DNA from: Mixophyes australis
Lineage: Eukaryota > Chordata > Amphibia > Anura > Limnodynastidae
Reading direction: 5' to 3'
Assembly: GCA_036250195.1 (NCBI GenBank)
Contig: JAVHZZ010000001.1
Span: 375,330,707-375,394,706 of the forward strand
DNA: 64,000 nucleotides
Numbering within the stretch: the first letter of the stretch is position 1; every line of letters starts with the position of its first letter. The notes under the pieces are model-generated. The model searched no databases and was not told where the DNA came from. It was given only the letters and a program-made list of their open reading frames with translations. Shown here in pieces: positions 53,690-64,000 of this stretch. The translations under genes and the position numbers were made by a program.

Positions 53690-54545
53690 GCAAACTATAA
53701 ACAATTTACTTGGTCACTGTAGAACATAGTTCTTAAGACATTTCCATTGAAATAAATGATCATCATTGTGAAACTATCCAACAACAATATAATGCATAGC
53801 CAACAATATTCGCCTTGAATCTACACCCCAAGAGGCTGAGCTTATTATTTCTGCATTCCAGATTTCTTTGGCTGGGTCCCAAAACTCAAGCCTGTTGCTT
53901 AGTTCAGGTCTCCCAGTTGGTAAAACAAGCTGTTATTGCATCAGCAACAGAGCCATCTGTTTGCCTCTTTGTATGTGTGCATGTTTTAGATATAGGAAAG
54001 TACTTGACGAGTGAAGACAAACTTATGACTTTAGAGAAATATGAGAATATAAATTAGGAAGCCTGTAAAGATCATTCATTTTTTTAATGTGTACAATATG
54101 TGAATCAGTTGCTATTAAAATGTTTATAATGTAAGAGCACAGAAGCGTAATTGTGTAACTATGCATCAATTTTTGTGCATGTACTTGAGCTAAAGTTATA
54201 TCATCATTTGGTTTAGACTGATGTAGTATTTCAATGGAGAAAGTTAAAATTCCCAATAATGTTCCACAAGTTAAAGCCTTTGACAGATGTAACAGTTATT
54301 CAATGAAAATTTACTGTTAAGCCATGTGTCACTCAATATTCGCTTGTTATTGCTGCACAAATTGAATGTACAAAATGCCTTTTAAAATATTGATTTCCCA
54401 GCTAATTGGCATCTATTGTCCATTTTCAATTTCTACTTATGCCAAATTTATCAAGTGCTAATAAAACATTTCAACTAAGAAATTCAACTTTTGTCCTTGT
54501 AGCACTCCGTTATGTTAACCATGTGTCCCGGGTTTCCCAAGAGAG
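53690..54545. other. No gene recognised
   Basis: AT-rich sequence with no supported gene or element. Confidence 0.4.
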
Positions 54546-54550
54546 TCCTG

Positions 54551-54738
54551 GGGGTAAATGTATTAACATGCGGGTTCTTCAACATCCGCGAGTTCAGCTT
54601 CTTCGGCGATTAAATTTAAAGCAGCGCTGCATTGTAAAGGGAAGTTTCCCTTTACAATGCAGCGCCGCTTTAAATTTAATCGCCGAAGACGCTGAACTCA
54701 CGGGTGTTGAAGAACCCACATGTTAATACATTTACCCC
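54551..54738. mobile_element. Foldback MITE, GGGGTAAATGTATTAACATG family
   Basis: It is a near-perfect palindrome of 188 bp with arms of about 90 bp and a centre near 54644 (aagggaa/gtttccctt). The 3-bp TSD CTG lies at 54548-54550 and 54739-54741. Confidence 0.82.
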
Positions 54739-54774
54739 CTGGTTTTGTCATCTGAAGTATATAAAGTGTTTTTC

Positions 54775-55830
54775 CTCAAATTTAGTGCTGGTAACACCAT
54801 TAACAAAATTATTCAACCAGTCACTAGCTACAGGAGTAATTCCAGAGGACTGGAAAAGAGTGAACGCAGTCCCACTGCACAAAAGTGGAAGCAAGGAAGA
54901 GACAAGCAACTACTGACCAATGAGCCTTACATTAGTATTAGGGAAATTGATGGAAACACTCTTAAAGGAAAGAGTTGTAGAATATCTCAGATCCGGTAAT
55001 TTACAGGATCCCAACAGCATGGATTTACAGGGGGGAGAATGTATCAAACATATCATTGAATTTTTTGACTGAGTGACTAAAGTAATAGATCAAGGGGGGG
55101 GGGCGAGGGGTAGGCTAGATATAGCTTATTTAGATTTTAGTAAGGCTATTGACACTGGCCCACATGACAGATTGTTAAATTAACTCGAAAGTTTGGTATT
55201 GGATTCTAAGATGGTTGAATGGATAAGATCTTGATTGTAGGATAGAAAACAGAGGGTTGTAGTAAATGAAGTGCATTAACAGTAGGGAAAGGTTATAGGC
55301 GAAGTACCCCAAGGATCTGTACTTGGACCAGAGCTTTTTAATATCTTTATTGGTGACATTGCAAATGATATTGTACAAAGAAGGGCAACTAAATTGGTGC
55401 ATGACCTACATCACAAAACTTTACCAGGATAGACTAAAAGATCTTAAAATGTATAGTTTGGAGCAGAGAAGATATAAGGGGACATGATAGAAACTTTCAA
55501 ATATATCAAGGGTTTTAACAGGGTACAGGAGCGAAACATTCTTCAAAGGAACAGAAGTACTAGAACATGAGGACATGTACTGAACCTGGGAGAAGTTCAG
55601 AGGAAATTTGAGAAACATTACTTCACAGAAAAGGCAGTGGATAAGTGGAATAGCCTCCCATCAAAGTGGTAGAGGCTAATACAGTAGAGTAATTTAAGCA
55701 TGCTTGGGTTAGGCATAAGGATATCCTTAAAAATAAATAAGGATTAAATAGGGTTGGAGGTTACCATAGGTTAAAAAAATGACAGACTAGATGGTTGTTA
55801 TCTGCCATCAAATAGAAACATTTCTATGCC
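54775..55830 (+). pseudogene. Decayed CR1-clade LINE with internal deletion
   Basis: Similarity begins with 'TPLTKLFNQSLATGVIPEDWKRVNAVPLHKSGSK' type sequence (54790-54900). It continues through 'ANEPYISIREIDGNTL' and an 'AYLDFSKAIDTGPHDRL' equivalent (55130-55180) to 'GEVPQGSVLGPELFNIFIGDIANDI' (55295-55372). It then jumps directly to the C-terminal 'VQRRATKLVHDLHHKTLPG' region, so the segment holding the catalytic ADD box is deleted. The 3' end (about 55740-55825) ends with 'gactagatggttgttatctgcc'. It is a different subfamily from the copy at 8128-9640. Confidence 0.72.
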
Positions 55831-55839
55831 TGTTAAAAA

Positions 55840-57225
55840 TTAAATGTGTATGTTCCCTTGACCATATTTACTATAAATTCCACACTACATCGTGACTAAC
55901 ACTTTTATGCTGGAAAAAAACAAACGTGCCACTGTTATAATGGTAAATAATACAGGTGTGCCAAGGAAAGGAACTACCAGAAAAAAAAAGGACAAAATAG
56001 CAGCATGAACTTTCTTCTCGCTTGAGAGTCTCACCTCCTGAGAAAGGTCACATGTGCAAGTGGCGGAAGAAGCATAGCACTGCAAATAAGGACTGGAACA
56101 CCTGGAACAGGTAACACCAGCGTCTGGTTCTTTCACAGAAATGTTCCATATGTGAGAACTTACAATGTAAAAAGTCTTGTATTTGACTTGATTAAGCCTA
56201 TCTGAATTTATCCTTTATTAAGATTTAGTGCACTCATTACAAAAAGAATCCTAAGGGCTGAGACAGTCTTTAGACCTATTATAAATTAGAACTCTAAGAA
56301 AGTATCTAAGTAACTACTAGCTTTCATCAGAAATGGTTTAAGACTGAGAACATTGTTTTGAGATGTGTCAAAAGTGAATGTGGTGACAAAAAATTTAAGC
56401 GTTTCTCATACACATTTAAATATTTTAGAACATTTCAAATATTGGCTTACCTCACATTATAATAATGCCCAAATCATGTCTAAATTAGCTCAGACGATGC
56501 CTTGATCCACTAATGGCATTACCGTTTCCCATGAAGCCACATCCCTTAATGCATAGGCCACTACACTTTTGGAGATCTGGAATATACCTTGAAAATCAGG
56601 ACTGTTGGGAGGTACTATATGATTATGTGGTCTTAATTATCAAAAGGACCCATTTCCTTTACTTCTGTACTAGTGTTTTACTGTATGGATGTAGTTGTCA
56701 ATATCCTACCCTAAAAAAAGCAATAAGAAAAAAAGAAAACATCAAATTGAGCTAAAGAAAGCAAACAAATTCTAAAGTACATGATCACACAACTCTGTAA
56801 TTGGGTCCTATACTGATATTTATATTGAGGGCATGCAATCAGAAATAAACTGAGAGAGCTTCAGACAGTGTATGGGATTTTGAAAAATCCATTACAGTGA
56901 CAATTATTCAAATATATAAGTCTGTTAGAGGAGTTGTATGTCAAATAAGACATTATTCAACAGCCAAGATATTTGTTTACCCATCTTATGGTCAGGTCTC
57001 AGGATACAATTACTGAACCAGCTTATAGCTTGGCTATAAAAGTACTGGATGTACTTGGATACTTAAATGACCTGAAAATGGACATGGAGATATCCTGGCC
57101 CTTATTTTATTTCATGACTCCTCTGTTGGGTCTTCACTATGCATGTAGCAGCCCTCATGCATGCACAGAAGAGCAAAGGGGCCTCTGAAGGGTGGACTGG
57201 CATTTCTGGGCCCTATCCAAATTGT
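55840..57225. other. No gene recognised
   Basis: AT-rich sequence without supported genes or element termini. Confidence 0.4.
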
Positions 57226-58627
57226 GCTAGTGTAACGCCCCCTGCGGGGAAAGACAGGGACAGACGCAACACAAAAGAACTCACCTTGAAAACGATGGTC
57301 ACCTCCAGTCCGCTTCCAATTTCCCAGCTGCGATCCAATCCCAGCAGATCCGCAGCCGCAGTCACCTCCAATCACGTCCCTCTGAGATAGAGACAGAGAT
57401 TACGGCCGTGCCTACCAGGTAAGGGCTGTCCGAGACTACGGCAAACAACAAGGACACGGTCAGTCCAAGCTCCTTGCCGCCTCCTCACTTTGTTCTTGCC
57501 AAGACGCGGGGGACTACAGGCACTGAAGGCTAAGACTAATCCGAGGACTAATCCCGCCTCAAGTACCTCACACACCTGCCGGTGAGGGCCTAACCGAAAG
57601 GGGGAATCGAGCGGGATACTCACTGGGACACTCCCACTTCCGATCCGGTTCTCCTGCACCTTCCCGACTCCTGCGGATGACAAGAACACACAGCCTCCCT
57701 CTACTCTCTCCGTGAGACTAAGATGGCACCCACAAAACTGGACTGACTACAACAGCGGCCCGACCCTAACAACGTTCTAATGGTCGGCAACGCAACTAAG
57801 TCAAACACTATGACTAACTAGGTGTGGTGCACTAACGGAACTACTCACTTACACACTACGGGGAACACCAGCCGGTGTTCACAGCCTAAACCGGAGGGCG
57901 GTTCCTAACCCCCTCACCCAGGTCGTACCAAGAAGCTGCCTTCTTGCTATGGAGTCACACACAGGCCCTAAGTACGGGTTCTTTAAGCCCGGCTGAGGCT
58001 CAGTAGAACAGCACACTAACCCGCGGGCCGACTGCCGCACGGAACAGCCGATCGAACTGAACCGCCCGACTGCCTGTAATCGGGTATCTCACACGTGTCC
58101 CTACGTCCGGAACCACAGGTCCACCTGCACGGAACCGGCCTTGAGGACCCTTGATCAGAACCACGGCCGCCCCTGGAACTGCCTCAAGGTGTGCTGCACT
58201 GCCACCAACTCACTCAGCCACCCCCTCTGGGTACCAGTGTGACCCCGGGGACCTAAGGGACAGGAAAACTACGTGTGTTCTCCCCTGACTATGTGTATGC
58301 TGGTAACTACACTTGTCCCCACAGCACGGGTTAACACAGGAAAACCACAGGAACAAGAGCCTACCTTTAATGGGGGCCTGACGTCTTGCCCCTGGACACA
58401 GTTATATAGCACACCAAAATACTGTAATGTAAACTACACTCGCCACACAGACAGAATAAATACAGTATACAGTACTTTGCACGCTACTTACCCGAGCACA
58501 CCGCTGCTAGCCAACCAGCAGGTTGCTACAGCACCACAGGAGCCTCCGCTCTACTGTACCTCCTAACCACGTGTGCTCACCTCACACAGGACCGCGCCTA
58601 CACTCACAAGGCTCTCACACACCACCA

Positions 58628-59104
58628 GGGCCTTATGCCCTACACACCATGGGTCTCTGCCCAGCTACACACAGAGCCTTCTGCTCTGTTTCCTGGGCCT
58701 CAGCCCCCTCTCTACCTCAGGGCTCTGAGCCCACTCAATAGGGCCTTATGCCCTACTACCTAGGGGTCCTAGCCCCTGCCTGAGGCCTGTGGCCTCCCTA
58801 ACTAACTGAGGGCCTTGTGCCCTTAATAGCAGACGGGCTACTAGCCCCTAACCAGGCCCTCTGGCCTTCCTATGGCCTCTAGGCCACTAACTACCTAAGG
58901 GCCTTGTGCCCTTGTATACCTGGGGCTCAGAGTCCCCCTCACTAACTAGCAGGGGCTTGTCCCCTTTATCATATATATATATACTACTGGCCTACTGGCC
59001 CACTAAACTCGTTGGGGCCTAGTGCCCAGGTCCCTGGGCCTTGTGCCCCTACTTTAGTGTGCCCACGGGCCTTGTGCCCGACCGTGGCCCCGGGCCTAGT
59101 GCCC
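58628..59104. repeat. Array of about 20 short hairpins, about 24-bp spacing
   Basis: Successive units are inverted repeats with 4-5 bp stems and short loops: GGGCCTTATGCCC, AGGGCTCTGAGCCCT, AGGGGTCCTAGCCCCT, AGGCCTGTGGCCT, TGGCCTCTAGGCCA, AGGGCCTTGTGCCCT, GGGGCTCAGAGTCCCC, CGGGCCTTGTGCCCG and others. Spacers are 'ctaactaact'- or 'actacct'-like. Stem sequences differ between units while remaining complementary. A (TA)n tract interrupts at 58973-58983. Confidence 0.8.
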
Positions 59105-59120
59105 GAATTAACACTGAGTA

Positions 59121-59131
59121 TACTTACCTGC
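59121..59131 (-). promoter_or_regulatory. Consensus splice donor in the LTR-like block
   Basis: The minus strand reads GAGCAG/GTAAGTATAC, with the exon ending at 59128. It lies about 290 nt downstream of the predicted start and just upstream of the hairpin array, which would therefore be intronic if this donor is used. Confidence 0.5.
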
Positions 59132-59419
59132 TCTGCGCAGGATACTCAGCTTGCCACGCCGTCTTCTTCCTTTCTTCTCCGGGTCTTCCAGACCCTCCAG
59201 CCGGCGGCGCCTCTTCTCCTCTTCGGCGCTGTTGAAGGCTGCTTGGCGGGGGCGCTCTCAGCCCTTACAAGGGCTCCCCGCCGACGATCTCCGCTCCGGC
59301 GGCTTGATTGAAGTCTTCTGGCGGCAGGGTAGCTCACGGCCCTTACAAGGGCCCCCTGCCGCCGCTTTTCTTCTTGCTGGACGTCTTGCAGAGACGTCCT
59401 CTCTCTTCTCCGCCGACGG

Positions 59420-59600
59420 ACTTCTGGCAAAATGGCGCCACCCGGCGACTTATATAGTCGCCGGCGTGACGTCATCAGCCGGCGCGAGCGCTGATTGGCT
59501 CGCGTCGGCGCCAATCTTTTGAATGGCCGGGCGCGAGCCGCGATTGGCTCGTGCATCCGGCCGCTGATTGGCCAGCGGGGAAAGATGAGCCCTGATTGGC
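59420..59600 (-). promoter_or_regulatory. Pol II promoter: four CCAAT boxes, CRE, TATA
   Basis: On the minus strand, in order, CCAAT boxes lie at 59599-59595, 59571-59567, 59547-59543 and 59498-59494. A CRE TGACGTCA lies at 59474-59467 and a TATA box TATATAAG at 59456-59449. Spacing and orientation are those of a strong promoter with a start near 59420. Direct repeats 'gattggctcg' make up the CCAAT region. Confidence 0.68.
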
Positions 59601-59939
59601 TCATCCTTCCCCCGCGCACAGGACCTGCAGAAAGAAAGTTATACTCACCGCCGCTGGATCGATGGACGGGTAAGTTCTTCTCCTCTTCTTTCTTCCTGCT
59701 GGGCACCATCGGGGACCTCTTCAGCCCCTCCAGGGGCACAGCGCTGCCGGATATCTTCGCCCTCTTCACGGGCACCGGCTCCGGCATCTTCTGTCCCTCC
59801 AGGGACACATCGCTGGCGGGGGTCTTCACCAGAGACACCCCCACACTAGGAGGCTATGTCCTGTACCGCCCCCTTTGTACAAGCTGTCTGGACAGCATTA
59901 GCTGGGAGAGGTAGCAAAATGGTCCTCCTTCTGTTGGTA

Positions 59940-60446
59940 GGAGAAGGGGCGGATCACATTGTTTCTTGCTGAATGTGGGCTGTGTGCAAGAAAACACTTG
60001 AAATTAGAATTCTTGTGAAACAAGATATTTCCCATTTATGGGGCTAGCACAAATATGCATTTTTAAAGACTTATATTTCTATTTTGGTGACATGTACTCT
60101 TCAAGATTCAGAAGAACAATTTATTTTACATAGTCATTTTTGGATCTACACACGCTTTCAATATCAGTACAAATAGTGGTTTATCTCTACTCTTCTACAA
60201 TTATCTTTTTTTCCCTGTGTGTGGTCTATTGCTTCATGATGGCTTCTTATTGAAATGTGTATGGATAATTGTTCTGCATAGGTATAATTATTGTACAAAC
60301 ATGTAATGAAAATGGACCAAGTCCAAAAAAGACCAAAATGGTACATGCAACAGAGAGCAACAGTTCTTAAAAGACAGTAATTTGTGGTGCTGAAAACTAA
60401 ATGAAGATGTAGCCCCTATATTTCCTGCAATTTTAAGGACCATTTT
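59940..60446. other. No gene recognised
   Basis: AT-rich sequence with no supported feature. Confidence 0.4.
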
Positions 60447-60792
60447 GGGCAGCAGAGTGACTTAGTGGTTAGCACTTCTGCCTCACAGCACTGGGGACAT
60501 GAGTTAAATTCCCAACCATGACCTTATCTGTGTGGCGTTTGCATGTTCTCCCCGTGTTTGCCTGGGTTTCCTCCGGGTGCTCTGGTTTCCGCCCACACTC
60601 CAAAAACATACTGGTAGGTTTATTGGCTGCTATCAAATTGACTTTAGTCTCTTTTCATCTGTGTGTGTATGTTAGGGACTATTAGTGTATGTTTAGACTA
60701 TAAGCTCCAATGGGGCAGGGACTGATGTGAGTGAGTTCTCTGTACAGCGCTGCAGAATTAGTGGTGCTATATAAATAGCGGATGAGGATGAT
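60447..60792 (+). mobile_element. tRNA-headed SINE with L2-like tail, copy 2
   Basis: It is the same family as 30248-30554, but longer because it keeps a 'cctccgggtgctctggtttccgcc' segment. The A box TAGTGGTTAGC (60463-60473) is intact; the B box reads GAGTTAAATTCCC (60501-60513), with a key C changed. The tail 'gctgcagaattagtggtgctatataaatag' is followed by GATGAGGATGAT. Confidence 0.86.
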
Positions 60793-60799
60793 ATTGTAA

Positions 60800-61850
60800 G
60801 CTGCACTTTAGAGCAGGTTGATGTACTCTAGAGAAATATAACAATTCAAATTCTATTTTATTTCTAGTTATAATGTTGGTAGTTTATCTTAGTGGACTAC
60901 TGTGTCTGATATTATCACTACTGAAGAACTTGTAATGAATTAATTTTTTTAATTGTAAAAATCAAATGGCACAACCATATGACATAGGAGAAAAACAACA
61001 AACCAAACAGACATGCAGATTTACATACGATTAAAATAGGAAAATCCTCCAATAACGCTCAGTTGCACAAATTAAATATGAGATTCAGGTGTGATTGCTG
61101 TTTTTATATAAATAGCAGAAGAAAATAATACATTTAACTTATATAGGACTGAATAGAGGGTATCACTTTATACACCATTACTGCTTCATATTCTATCTAA
61201 GCTGTCTTCTGCACTGGTGCATGGCAGACAGCTTGAGTAGCAGGACTTTGTAGAAAATATTATATTTTTTAGATGTTTCTTAACTTGTCCTACAATGGAC
61301 ATACAAAGGAGCCCTGTAAATTACATTTGCAAAGAAGCATTTGGTCATATTATATCAAAGCACCAGCTTGAAGTGTTTACACAGTTCAATCAGTAGGTTA
61401 ACCTATAACTGACTAGTGAAGCTGGTGAGAAAACATTACAATCTAATTGTGGCTTATAACATATACTTTGTGTTTGTACAGTGTTGACTCTGTGACATCA
61501 ATAGCAGTACTAAGAAGACGAAAGGGGACAAAGTACTCTGGTTCAAAGGACCATATGTGACCCCTCTGAGGGCCACATGTGATTTCTGGGCTCCCTGCTT
61601 GCCGATCATTGGATTATGGTATAAACTAAGAATACTAAAGAATAAACAAAGAATATAAAGGATAGTACATAGCAGCTGTAGTGCTATAAACAGGGACAAC
61701 TTCATAGTTTATTATTGTTGCATAGATTGGTTCAGATCAAATCAGTTTCTTCAAGTAAAAAATTTTTTTGTAATATTAATAGCCACAAATACATTAATCT
61801 CAATAGACTTTTGAGAAGCATTAACCTGTTTCAGCTAAACTAGATACATG
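60800..61850. other. No gene recognised
   Basis: AT-rich sequence with no supported gene or element. Confidence 0.4.
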
Positions 61851-63106
61851 CTAATTAGAGATGTTTACTGACCCCAGTGTTCTGGTTTTGGATCTAAATT
61901 AACTTTGTGTTTTGGTTTTGGCAAAACCGCCCTTGCGTGTTTTGGTTTTCATTTTGAATCCCTGTTTCTAAAATCCCTTGTTTTTTTGCTAAAATCACAT
62001 AATTTTGCTTTTGTTTTCCCCTATATTATTATTAACCTCAATAACAATAATTTCAAGTCATTTGCAGTCATTTTTGACCACCTCACAGGTCACAATATTA
62101 TTTTCATACACTTTCAAACAAAGACTGCAGCAGTTCTTGCCAGTGATAAGAAGAAGGCCATTGTCATGCCTGGGCATAAGACCAAAAAGTCCACCTCTTA
62201 TGTGTGGAATTAATTTTACACAAATCCTGACAACAGTTGCCTAACCATTTGTAGCATTGTAAAGCCACAGTCAGTAGAGGTAGGGACCTTAACCATCTAG
62301 GAACCTCATCCATGTTACGCTATTTGAATCAAGTTCATGGAAAGCTTTTGTGGAAATCAGAAACTTATGCTAAAACATAACAACAAGCAGTCCAGCATTA
62401 GCTACCTCCCTTCTCTCAGCTAGATCCCAGCACCTGCAATCTACACCCCCAACACCTTCATCATCAATATCCTCACAAGTGATCGGAGTTAGTTCTGCAT
62501 CCAAGTTTCTAAGGCGAGATGACTCCTCCCCTATCCAGGACTCCTCAGAAGAATCCTTGAGCGTTAGGCCCGCTGCTGCTGCTGCTGGGGGTGGATCTTC
62601 AACCCAGAAGCAGACCAAGATGAAGACTACTAGTCGTTTACAACAGTTGACTGTTAAACAATTCTTTGCAAGAGGAAGCAAGTATGAAAACTGTCACCCA
62701 GTCGCAAAGCGGATCACAGACGCCATGGCAACTATGCTAGTATTAGATCTGTGTCCAATATCCACTATTAATGCAGTTGGTTTTAGACAGTTACTTGAGG
62801 TCTTGTGTCCCCGTTACCAAATTCCATCACAACACCATTTTACTAGAAAAGCTATTTCTCACCTCTACCAGAAGGGTCGTAAAAATTAAATTATTGGGCT
62901 ACAACATGCCATTCTACCCACTGTACACTAAACCACAGATATGTGGACAAGTGGAACTGGGCAAACTATAGATTGTATGATTGTGAAAGTCTACTGGGTT
63001 GGTGATTTGCCTTCACCAGCAGGGACAGCAGCAGCATGGACCCAAGAACGTCGCATTTTTCAGATGCAGGCTACTCTGTGTATCAGCGGCTTCACTAAGA
63101 GGCATA

Positions 63107-63845
63107 TTATTATTATTATCATAGTTTTGTAAGGCACCACAGTGCTCCACAGCGCCAGGGGCAGGCTGGCCCGGGGGGCAGGGGGGCAACGGTCCCCCGG
63201 GCCGCTGGGTCAGACGGCTATTAGGGCCGGGGGTAGGCCGGCCGGCCGCCCCCGGATGCAAAAAATATAGTTTCCCCCCCGCGGCCGCATCTGATGACAT
63301 CATATGCGGCCGTGTCAGCGCACATGCGGCCGCATCACATGACAGGGGACGCGGCCGCATCCCCTGTCATATGATGCGGCCGCCTATGTGCTCCCCGGCC
63401 ATCCCTCTCCCAACCCGCGCCTGCACAGCGCCGTACTGTAGGGAAGACAAGGTCATACATAAAACAAGACATATGTAAAACAAGAACAGACAAGGCAGAC
63501 AAAATGAATGGAGACATGAAAACAAAGGGTATGGAGGACTCTGCTCATTAGAGAGCTTACATTCTAAAGGGAAGAGGGCACAGCTGAAACAAGGGGAGCA
63601 AGTGTGTCTCAGAGTGGAGATTGCCATAGTTGTAAGAGTGCATTAGTGTGAATAGTGTTATTGAGGATAAGGTCACTTCTAAAAAAGAGATGGGTTTTCA
63701 AAGAGCATCTAAAGATTTGATGGCTGTGGGAAAGTCTGATTGAGCATGGTAGGGAATTCCATAAGTGGGGAGCAGCACGAGAGAAGTCTTGTAGGCGGAA
63801 ATGAGAGGTGGTAATCAGACAAGGCACAGGTCATTAGTAATACAG
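63107..63845 (-). mobile_element. Antisense L2 3' end inside the hAT transposase
   Basis: The (ATT)n tail is at 63107-63120. On the minus strand the 3' UTR and C-terminal coding region ('TTSHFRLQDFSRAAPHLWNS', 'IRLSHSHQIFRCSLKTHLFF') extend to about 63845. It is the same subfamily as the L2 at 3558-8062. A short possible TSD (AGGCA) flanks it. A hAT MITE interrupts the tail. Confidence 0.82.
63156..63423. mobile_element. GC-rich hAT MITE in the L2 tail
   Basis: It starts CAGGGGCAGGCTGGCC and ends CCCGCGCCTG, with the perfect 8-bp TSD CACAGCGC at 63148-63155 and 63424-63431. The interior has at least four GCGGCCGC/GCGGCCGCAT palindromes arranged as inverted repeats. It is 268 bp with no ORF of interest. 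Confidence 0.8.
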
Positions 63846-64000
63846 CTGACAACCTGTTTGAAATACTAAGGGATGTCATTGCAACATGGCTTATCCTGCT
63901 TGGACTCTCCTGAAGATATGTGATTTTTGATAACGCCACGCACCAATATTGTTAGAGCATTACAGCGGGGGGAATTCCATCACATTCCATGTTTTGCTCA

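Larger units (their letters stand above)
57231..59890 (-). mobile_element. GC-rich LTR-like block with strong minus-strand promoter
   Basis: The block is sharply bounded in composition against AT-rich flanks. In minus orientation it ends GGGGGCGTTACA at 57231 and starts near 'TGTCCAGACAGC' at about 59895, giving TG..CA ends. It contains a promoter (four CCAAT boxes, CRE, TATA), a consensus splice donor at 59128/59127 and the hairpin array. No gag/pol or env sequence and no clear TSD were seen. A solo LTR of a retrovirus-like element is my best reading; a host CpG-island promoter with first intron is the main alternative. Confidence 0.42.
61855..64000 (+). pseudogene. hAT transposase remnant (ZBED-like), split by an L2
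   Basis: Coding similarity in shifting frames begins near 62160 with a degraded BED zinc finger ('KSTSYVWNYFTQI' to 'NLIHVTLFESSSWKAF'). A Ser/Ala-rich linker and 'QLTVKQFF' follow, then 'HPVAKRITDAMATMLVLDLC', 'ISTINAVGFRQLLEVLCPRY' and 'IPSQHHFTRKAISHLY' (62700-62880). 'DMWTSGTGQTIDCMIV'-type sequence continues at 62930-63000. After the antisense L2 (63107-63845) it resumes with 'TADNLFEILRDVIATWL' and 'TNIVRALQRGEFHHIPCFA' up to the window end, so the 3' part lies beyond it. The 5' terminus may be near 61855, but the TIR is not certain. Confidence 0.78.

Noticed and set aside
57139..58741. ORFs of 70-105 codons around 57.1-58.7 kb
   Set aside because: They overlap on both strands within the GC-rich LTR-like block and show no domain, splice pattern or family similarity.
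59146..59844. 232-codon Arg-rich ORF on the minus strand
   Set aside because: It runs straight through the TATA/CRE/CCAAT promoter and GC-rich repeats; its length is explained by GC-rich composition with few stops.

Overview
The window looks like intergenic or intronic DNA from a large, repeat-rich vertebrate genome, most likely an anuran amphibian. The basis is the mix of families: L2-clade and CR1-clade LINEs, a Tx1-like LINE remnant, chromodomain-bearing Ty3/Gypsy elements (present in fish and amphibians, absent from birds and mammals), Helitron/Helentron-type elements, tRNA-headed SINEs sharing an L2-like 3' tail, and many hAT and Harbinger-like MITEs. No complete host protein-coding gene is visible. 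The best host candidate is a promoter-like segment at about 1.65-2.1 kb (CRE, ZNF143-type motif, E-box) with a possible minus-strand first exon.

Layout. 0-3.5 kb: promoter-like block, then small TIR elements. 3.5-8.1 kb: a deep nest. An L2 3' end is split by a hAT element, which contains a second hAT element, which contains a CA-rich minisatellite and an antisense L2 piece; a palindromic hAT MITE sits at the outer hAT's edge, and a younger L2 splits the first L2 again. 8.1-9.6 kb: CR1 LINE. 10-11 kb: antisense L2. 11.45-21.3 kb: one non-autonomous hAT element swollen by a 34-bp minisatellite and by a minus-strand three-LTR chromovirus array. 22.6-29 kb: foldback MITEs, a diverged 31-bp repeat, a U2 snRNA 5' fragment and a TIR-bounded element carrying a four-exon gene-like unit of unknown function. 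30-40 kb: SINE, two Helentron-like copies (one with the helicase C-terminus), a Tx1-like LINE remnant and more MITEs. 41.1-41.9 kb: 24-bp minisatellite. 42-44.6 kb: no recognisable gene. 44.6-51.8 kb: an L2 split by a second, badly decayed chromovirus (plus strand). 51.9-53.7 kb: another antisense L2. 54.5-55.8 kb: foldback MITE and decayed CR1. 57.2-59.9 kb: GC-rich LTR-like block with a strong minus-strand promoter and an array of about 20 short hairpins. 60.4 kb: SINE. 61.9-64 kb: hAT transposase remnant split by an antisense L2, itself split by a GC-rich hAT MITE.

Nothing here forms an operon or a working pathway; the features interact mainly by inserting into each other. The target-site duplications give a relative order of events. 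The most interesting signals are: (1) a 15-nt complementarity between the chromovirus PBS and the predicted 5' end of its own transcript, 26 nt after a TATA box, which suggests self-priming and recurs more weakly in the second family; (2) the hairpin array, whose stems change sequence but stay paired; (3) the spliced gene-like unit inside a TIR element; (4) several exact structural junctions (LTR-internal-LTR-internal-LTR array, and a MITE deletion ending at its palindrome apex).
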